Positions 63,497-64,000 of a DNA stretch of 64,000 nucleotides are shown here, one piece after another. The stretch spans positions 218,063 through 282,062 of the forward strand of contig JAKKUQ010000001.1 of the NCBI GenBank assembly GCA_021890755.1, written 5' to 3'. A model generated the notes under the pieces. The model made no database searches and was not told where the DNA came from. It saw only the letters and a list, made by a program, of their open reading frames with translations. Numbering within the stretch: the stretch's first letter is position 1; each line of letters starts with the position of its first letter. Origin of the DNA: Thermosediminibacteraceae bacterium. Its GTDB lineage: Bacteria; Bacillota; Thermosediminibacteria; Thermosediminibacterales; Thermosediminibacteraceae. Made by a program: the position numbers and the translations under genes.

Positions 63497-63596
63497 GGTT
63501 CACACCCCGTAAAATAAATTCTACAAAAAAGAGTTAATTCCTCCCAAATGGAAATACTACTTATTAGTAGAAAACCATAAATGCGGAGGTGAATAT

Positions 63597-63794
63597 ATGC
63601 CCAATCTCAAGTGCAACGTTACTACATGTAAATACAATAGAAACTTGGAATGCTGCGCTGAAAACGTCATGGTCAACGCCATAAGACCGAACTGCTCTTC
63701 CAAAGAAGGCACCTATTGTGACGCATATACCAGAAAGGATGAAACTGCGGGCGGAACGTGTATCACCACCGATGGTAAGTCGTGCTGGGATTAA
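63597..63794 (+). CDS. DUF1540-domain cysteine-rich protein
   Basis: The 65-residue protein has the DUF1540 pattern LKCNVTTCKYNRNLECCAEN, followed by further cysteines at NCSSKEGTYCDAYT, near TCITTD and in SCWD. It probably binds a metal and is small and soluble. Members are common in spore-forming Clostridia and their role is unknown. The ATG at 63597 follows GCGGAGGTGAATAT. It is divergent from hprK and ends with its own terminator. Confidence 0.88.
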   Translation: MPNLKCNVTTCKYNRNLECCAENVMVNAIRPNCSSKEGTYCDAYTRKDETAGGTCITTDGKSCWD

Positions 63795-63809
63795 TAATTT
63801 CTCGCGGGT

Positions 63810-63842
63810 TAGGGTTAAGGTAAAACCTTAGCCCCTTTTTAT
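63810..63842 (+). terminator. Intrinsic terminator of the DUF1540 gene
   Basis: GGGTTAAGGT-AAA-ACCTTAGCCC, with one mismatch-type pair, is followed by CTTTTTATTTT. Confidence 0.8.
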
Positions 63843-63969
63843 TTTAGATTTTGAATACGCAAAAACGTTTCTCTTCACAATTGAAGAATATTAGAGAAAG
63901 CTTGAGGATACCTAGCTCAAGATTTACTTTAAAATTCTATTTTTTGGTTAATTGTAAAATTAAATGCGA

Positions 63970-64000
63970 CAGTAAAAAAAGTTGAACCATAGCGTGAAAC
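63970..64000 (+). repeat. Possible degenerate CRISPR repeat at the window edge
   Basis: The last bases contain GAACCATAG followed by TGAAAC, matching the core and the 3' end of the repeat at 13562-13798 read on its minus strand. The part between is 2 bases in place of 6. It may be the first repeat of another array beyond base 64000. The 127 bases before it have no gene. Confidence 0.35.

Overview
The window reads as a chromosomal segment of a spore-forming, probably thermophilic, anaerobic Firmicute of the Clostridia (Thermoanaerobacterales/Thermosediminibacterales-like). The grounds are sporulation genes (spoIIP, gpr, spmA, spmB), Gram-positive control systems (HrcA/CIRCE, HPr kinase with Ser-HPr, a T-box, WhiA), strong Shine-Dalgarno sequences with many TTG and GTG starts, and an archaeal-type (group III) chaperonin inside the dnaK operon. 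That last arrangement is known from thermophilic Clostridia such as Carboxydothermus. The assignment is inference; no rRNA or tRNA gene is present to fix it.

Layout. 1-4.9 kb: heat-shock operon hrcA - thermosome-like chaperonin - grpE - dnaK (dnaK runs off the left edge) behind a perfect CIRCE and a sigma-A promoter. 5.0-13.4 kb: an rluD-like gene, hemW, lepA, spoIIP and gpr on the minus strand, then rpsT on the plus strand and holA. 13.5-21.4 kb: an accessory and partly decaying stretch with a small CRISPR array without cas genes, comEC, a ruined gene, a truncated ADP-ribosylglycohydrolase, an AlkD-like gene, a frameshifted membrane gene, a two-helix membrane protein, a small protein with a caspase-like Cys/His pattern and a zinc-ribbon protein. 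21.4-30.3 kb: dapB, birA, small unknowns, a macro-domain protein, a Ca-type P-ATPase, spmA/spmB and an L,D-transpeptidase. 30.4-33.8 kb: an ECF sigma / anti-sigma / ABC exporter operon. 34.0-35.4 kb: a class IV aminotransferase gene (ilvE-like) with an in-frame stop, behind a T-box leader that is itself preceded by a second structured leader with its own terminator.

35.4-47.5 kb: metabolic and housekeeping genes (thioesterase, pyk, pfkA, dnaE, a YtoI-type regulator), then the conserved PHP-rapZ-yvcK-whiA-HPr operon. 47.5-49.8 kb: plus-strand HAD, YlbF-like and rRNA methyltransferase genes. 49.8-52.8 kb: two tandem mgtE genes behind a long multi-hairpin leader. 53-58 kb: a glutamine-rich protein and a coiled-coil protein of unknown role, a histone-deacetylase-family protein with a C-terminal cysteine motif, a hydantoinase/oxoprolinase-family protein and murB. 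58.2-63.8 kb: a sugar-type solute-binding lipoprotein, D-amino-acid aminotransferase, a second PHP protein, phosphoglucose/phosphomannose isomerase, hprK and a DUF1540 protein. The last bases resemble the CRISPR repeat of the 13.5 kb array.

Functionally the window joins protein quality control, spore formation, glycolysis with HPr/HprK carbon control, cell-wall precursor supply (dapB, murB, dat, L,D-transpeptidase) and Mg2+/Ca2+ transport. The most notable items are the group III chaperonin in the CIRCE operon, the tandem leader before the broken ilvE-like gene, the mgtE leader, the Q-rich/coiled-coil pair, the caspase-like protein, and two genes (gpr and the ECF sigma factor) whose conserved N-termini extend upstream of any canonical start codon. 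Several breaks are single-base events, so sequencing error must be excluded before they are called biological.
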